Shown here: positions 24,837-26,722 of the stretch, piece after piece
Layout of the letters: every line of letters begins with the position of its first letter
Numbering within the stretch: position 1 is the stretch's first letter
NCBI GenBank assembly: GCA_002439735.1
Contig: DJPG01000079.1
Location: 405 to 27,126, forward strand
Length of the DNA: 26,722 bases
Reading direction: 5' to 3'
From: Firmicutes bacterium UBA6418
Lineage (GTDB): Bacteria; Bacillota; Clostridia; Peptostreptococcales; Anaerovoracaceae
Position numbers and translations under genes: made by a program
Notes under the pieces: model-generated
The model's input: only the letters and a program-made list of their open reading frames with translations
Told to the model about the DNA's origin: nothing
Databases searched by the model: none

Positions 24837-25709
24837 ATGAGATATGTAGGAGATATTTATCGGCCGCCCAGCGAGGCCTACAGCCTGCTGGTGCAGGTGA
24901 CGATCGGTTGCGCGCACAACAAGTGCACGTTCTGCAATATGTTTAAGGAAAAACAGTTCCGAGTCCGTAGCGTTGATGAGGTACTGGAGGATCTGGACTG
25001 GGCAAGAGCCAATTACCGGCGAGTGGAGCGAATCTTCCTCTGCGACGGGGATGCCTTATGCCTGGCAAACCATAAGCTGCTCAAGATCCTCGATTACATT
25101 GCAGATAAATTTCCGGAATGTGAACGGGTCACGACCTACGGGCGGGCAAAGGACGCGCTCCGCAAGACCGACGAAGAACTGCGCCAGCTGCGTGCGCACG
25201 GAATGACCATGGTCTACATGGGTGCGGAATCCGGCAGCCAGAAGGTTTTAGATCTTGTAAAAAAAGGAGAGACCCGAGAGGAGCTGATTACCGGCGTACA
25301 GCGCCTGGAGGCTGCGGGTATCCAGACGTCCGTGACCTTTATCAGCGGACTGGCGGGATCGGCGCTTTGGGAAGAGCATGCCGTTGAGAGCGGCAAGATG
25401 ATTGCGGAAATGAATGCGTCCTATGTCAGTCTGCTGACCTTGATGCTGCAGCCGCCCTGTCCGATGTGGGATGACTATCAGCAGGGCAAATTCCAATTTC
25501 TTACTCCTGAAGAAGTCCTGGCAGAAACCTGCCTGCTGCTGAAGTACGCGCGCCCGTCAAAGCCGTGCGTATTTCGCAGCAATCATGCTTCGAATTATGT
25601 TTCTCTGCGCGGCAATCTGCCGATGGACAACGAGGCGATGATTGCTTCCTTAAAAAAATGTATGCAAGACCGGGGGCTGCTCAAGGATGAGCGGTTTCGG
25701 ATGCTATAA
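24837..25709 (+). CDS. Radical SAM protein of the GCxHNxCxFC type, function unknown
   Basis: 290 residues from the chosen ATG. The cluster-binding motif reads GCAHNKCTFC (Cys25, Cys30, Cys33), that is CX4CX2C rather than the usual CX3CX2C. The translation was checked codon by codon. Downstream are FLCDGDAL, TYGRAKDAL, and MGAESGSQKVLDLVKKGET, typical of an uncharacterised COG1032-like radical SAM group common in anaerobes. The enzyme should cleave SAM with a 4Fe-4S cluster; the substrate is unknown. The ATG at 24837 follows GGAGAG by 11 bases and gives the family-like start MRYVGDIYRPPSEA. An earlier in-frame ATG at 24777 lies inside the palindromic element and lacks a ribosome site. The next gene is also radical SAM. 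Confidence 0.8.
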   Translation: MRYVGDIYRPPSEAYSLLVQVTIGCAHNKCTFCNMFKEKQFRVRSVDEVLEDLDWARANYRRVERIFLCDGDALCLANHKLLKILDYIADKFPECERVTTYGRAKDALRKTDEELRQLRAHGMTMVYMGAESGSQKVLDLVKKGETREELITGVQRLEAAGIQTSVTFISGLAGSALWEEHAVESGKMIAEMNASYVSLLTLMLQPPCPMWDDYQQGKFQFLTPEEVLAETCLLLKYARPSKPCVFRSNHASNYVSLRGNLPMDNEAMIASLKKCMQDRGLLKDERFRML

Positions 25710-25730
25710 CAGTCTTATGTGACTTGTGCC

Positions 25731-25763
25731 GCGGACAGCAGGGATCCTCCTGCTGCCCGCTTT
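25731..25763 (+). terminator. Strong hairpin between the two radical SAM genes
   Basis: GCGGACAGCAGG at 25731-25742 and CCTGCTGCCCGC at 25749-25760 form 12 positions of stem with one A-C mismatch and a six-base loop. Only TTTCTC follows, so termination may be weak or partial. It ends 18 bases before the next start codon and could also hinder translation initiation there. Confidence 0.5.
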
Positions 25764-25778
25764 CTCGATGAAAAGAAC

Positions 25779-26722
25779 ATGAAGATATTACTGACTACCT
25801 TAAATTCCAAATATGTGCATTCCAACCTCGCTCTCAAATACCTTTACACGGTGACCGCGGGTGATTACAGCGATGTGGAGGTGCGGGAATTCACCATCAA
25901 CAACGATCCGCACTACGTCTACGGCGAGATCGTAAGAGGCGGTTACGATATGGTTTGCTTTTCCTGCTATATCTGGAACATCGAGCAGATCAAAACACTG
26001 GCAGTTGATCTGAAACTGGCACTTCCGGATCTTCTGATCACTGTCGGCGGTCCGGAGGTCAGCTATCAGGGCACGGAATTCGCCCGCCAAAACCGTTGGG
26101 TCGATTACATCCTCCGCGGTGAGGGGGAATATCCGTTCTATCGTCTGTGCCAGGTTCTGCATGATCCGCAGCGGCCGTTGGAAACGATCCCGGGGTTGAT
26201 CTACCGGCAGGACGGCAAGATCTATGTCAATGCCGAGATCGAGCCGATCGACTTTAACGCGGTGCCGTTTCCGTATTCCGTTCTGGACTGCGAGGCCGAT
26301 AAGGTTGTCTATTATGAATCGACTCGCGGCTGCCCGTTCCGCTGCGCGTACTGTCTTTCTTCAATCGACAAGACGGTGCGGCCGCTGGCGATGGATCGCG
26401 TCAAGGCGGATCTCGGCTATTTTCTATACAAGCGTGTGATGCAGGTTAAATTTATCGACAGAACGTTCAATTACGATGCGAAGCGTGCTTGGGAGATCAT
26501 CAAATATATTCTCGACAACGACAACGGCGTGACAAACTTCCACTTTGAGATTTGCGCGGATCTGCTGGACAACGCGACTCTGGAACTTTTTCGCAGCGCC
26601 CGCAAAGGACTGTTTCAGGTGGAAGCCGGTATCCAGTCGACGAACCCGCCGACGCTGGCGGCCATCAACCGCAAGGAAAACGTGTATCCGGTGCTCTACA
26701 ATCTCGAGCGTCTGATCGCGCT
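25779..26722 (+). CDS. B12-binding-type radical SAM protein (3' end missing)
   Basis: The frame stays open from ATG 25779 to the window end, showing 314 residues; related proteins run to roughly 550-600. The N-terminal 130 residues look like a cobalamin-binding Rossmann domain (MKILLTTLNSKYVHSNLAL, then VCFSCYIWNIEQ and ITVGGPEVSY). The radical SAM domain has the canonical CX3CX2C motif at Cys185, Cys189 and Cys192 in STRGCPFRCAYCLSS, then FIDRTFNYD and EAGIQSTNP. This pattern fits the DUF4080-type B12-binding radical SAM group of unknown function. No clear ribosome site precedes the ATG (only GAAAAG), and a hairpin lies just upstream. It may be co-transcribed with the preceding radical SAM gene. 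Confidence 0.85.
   Translation, partial: MKILLTTLNSKYVHSNLALKYLYTVTAGDYSDVEVREFTINNDPHYVYGEIVRGGYDMVCFSCYIWNIEQIKTLAVDLKLALPDLLITVGGPEVSYQGTEFARQNRWVDYILRGEGEYPFYRLCQVLHDPQRPLETIPGLIYRQDGKIYVNAEIEPIDFNAVPFPYSVLDCEADKVVYYESTRGCPFRCAYCLSSIDKTVRPLAMDRVKADLGYFLYKRVMQVKFIDRTFNYDAKRAWEIIKYILDNDNGVTNFHFEICADLLDNATLELFRSARKGLFQVEAGIQSTNPPTLAAINRKENVYPVLYNLERLIA

Overview
The window is a chromosomal housekeeping segment from a Gram-positive, probably anaerobic Firmicute, most likely a member of the Clostridia. The evidence is a division and cell-wall (dcw) cluster whose class B penicillin-binding protein ends in a PASTA domain, a DivIB/FtsQ with a POTRA domain, a zapA-mutS2 pair, a SpoU-type methyltransferase directly before pheST, a DUF523 gene, and two radical SAM genes. 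GC content is visibly above 50%. The family cannot be fixed by eye; Anaerovoracaceae (Family XIII) or a neighbouring group is a guess. All genes are on the + strand, and no gap exceeds about 180 bases.

Region 1 (1-15263) is the dcw cluster: mraZ (5' end missing), rsmH, ftsL, a PASTA class B PBP, murE, murF, mraY, murD, ftsW, murG, murA, ftsQ/divIB and ftsZ. Together these encode most of the path from UDP-MurNAc-dipeptide to lipid II (murE, murF, mraY and murG, plus murD and murA), the septal polymerase pair (FtsW with the PBP), the FtsL and FtsQ scaffold, and the Z-ring GTPase. murB, murC, ddl and ftsA are not in the window. Most junctions are tight. Four are looser: rsmH/ftsL, ftsL/PBP, murG/murA and ftsQ/ftsZ. 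A near-consensus promoter lies inside the 3' part of murA and could transcribe ftsQ-ftsZ separately. A GC-rich hairpin with a T-rich tail follows ftsZ and probably ends the cluster.

Region 2 (15264-19741) holds a structured GC-rich leader, a TrmH/SpoU-family 2'-O-methyltransferase gene, and pheS-pheT for phenylalanyl-tRNA synthetase. No T-box leader was seen.

Region 3 (19762-24752) is a compact run with overlapping or nearly touching genes: zapA, mutS2, a DUF523 gene and argS. MutS2 appears to have lost the LDLR-type motif at the start of its Smr domain.

Region 4 (24753-26722) begins with a short palindromic element that resembles a dispersed intergenic repeat. It continues with a radical SAM gene whose cysteine motif is spaced CX4CX2C, a strong hairpin, and a second radical SAM gene (B12-binding type) cut by the window end.

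I found no clear undescribed system, no mobile element, no CRISPR array and no RNA gene. The points most worth a second look are the internal murA promoter, the T-depleted rsmH-ftsL leader, the altered Smr motif of MutS2, and the palindromic element after argS.
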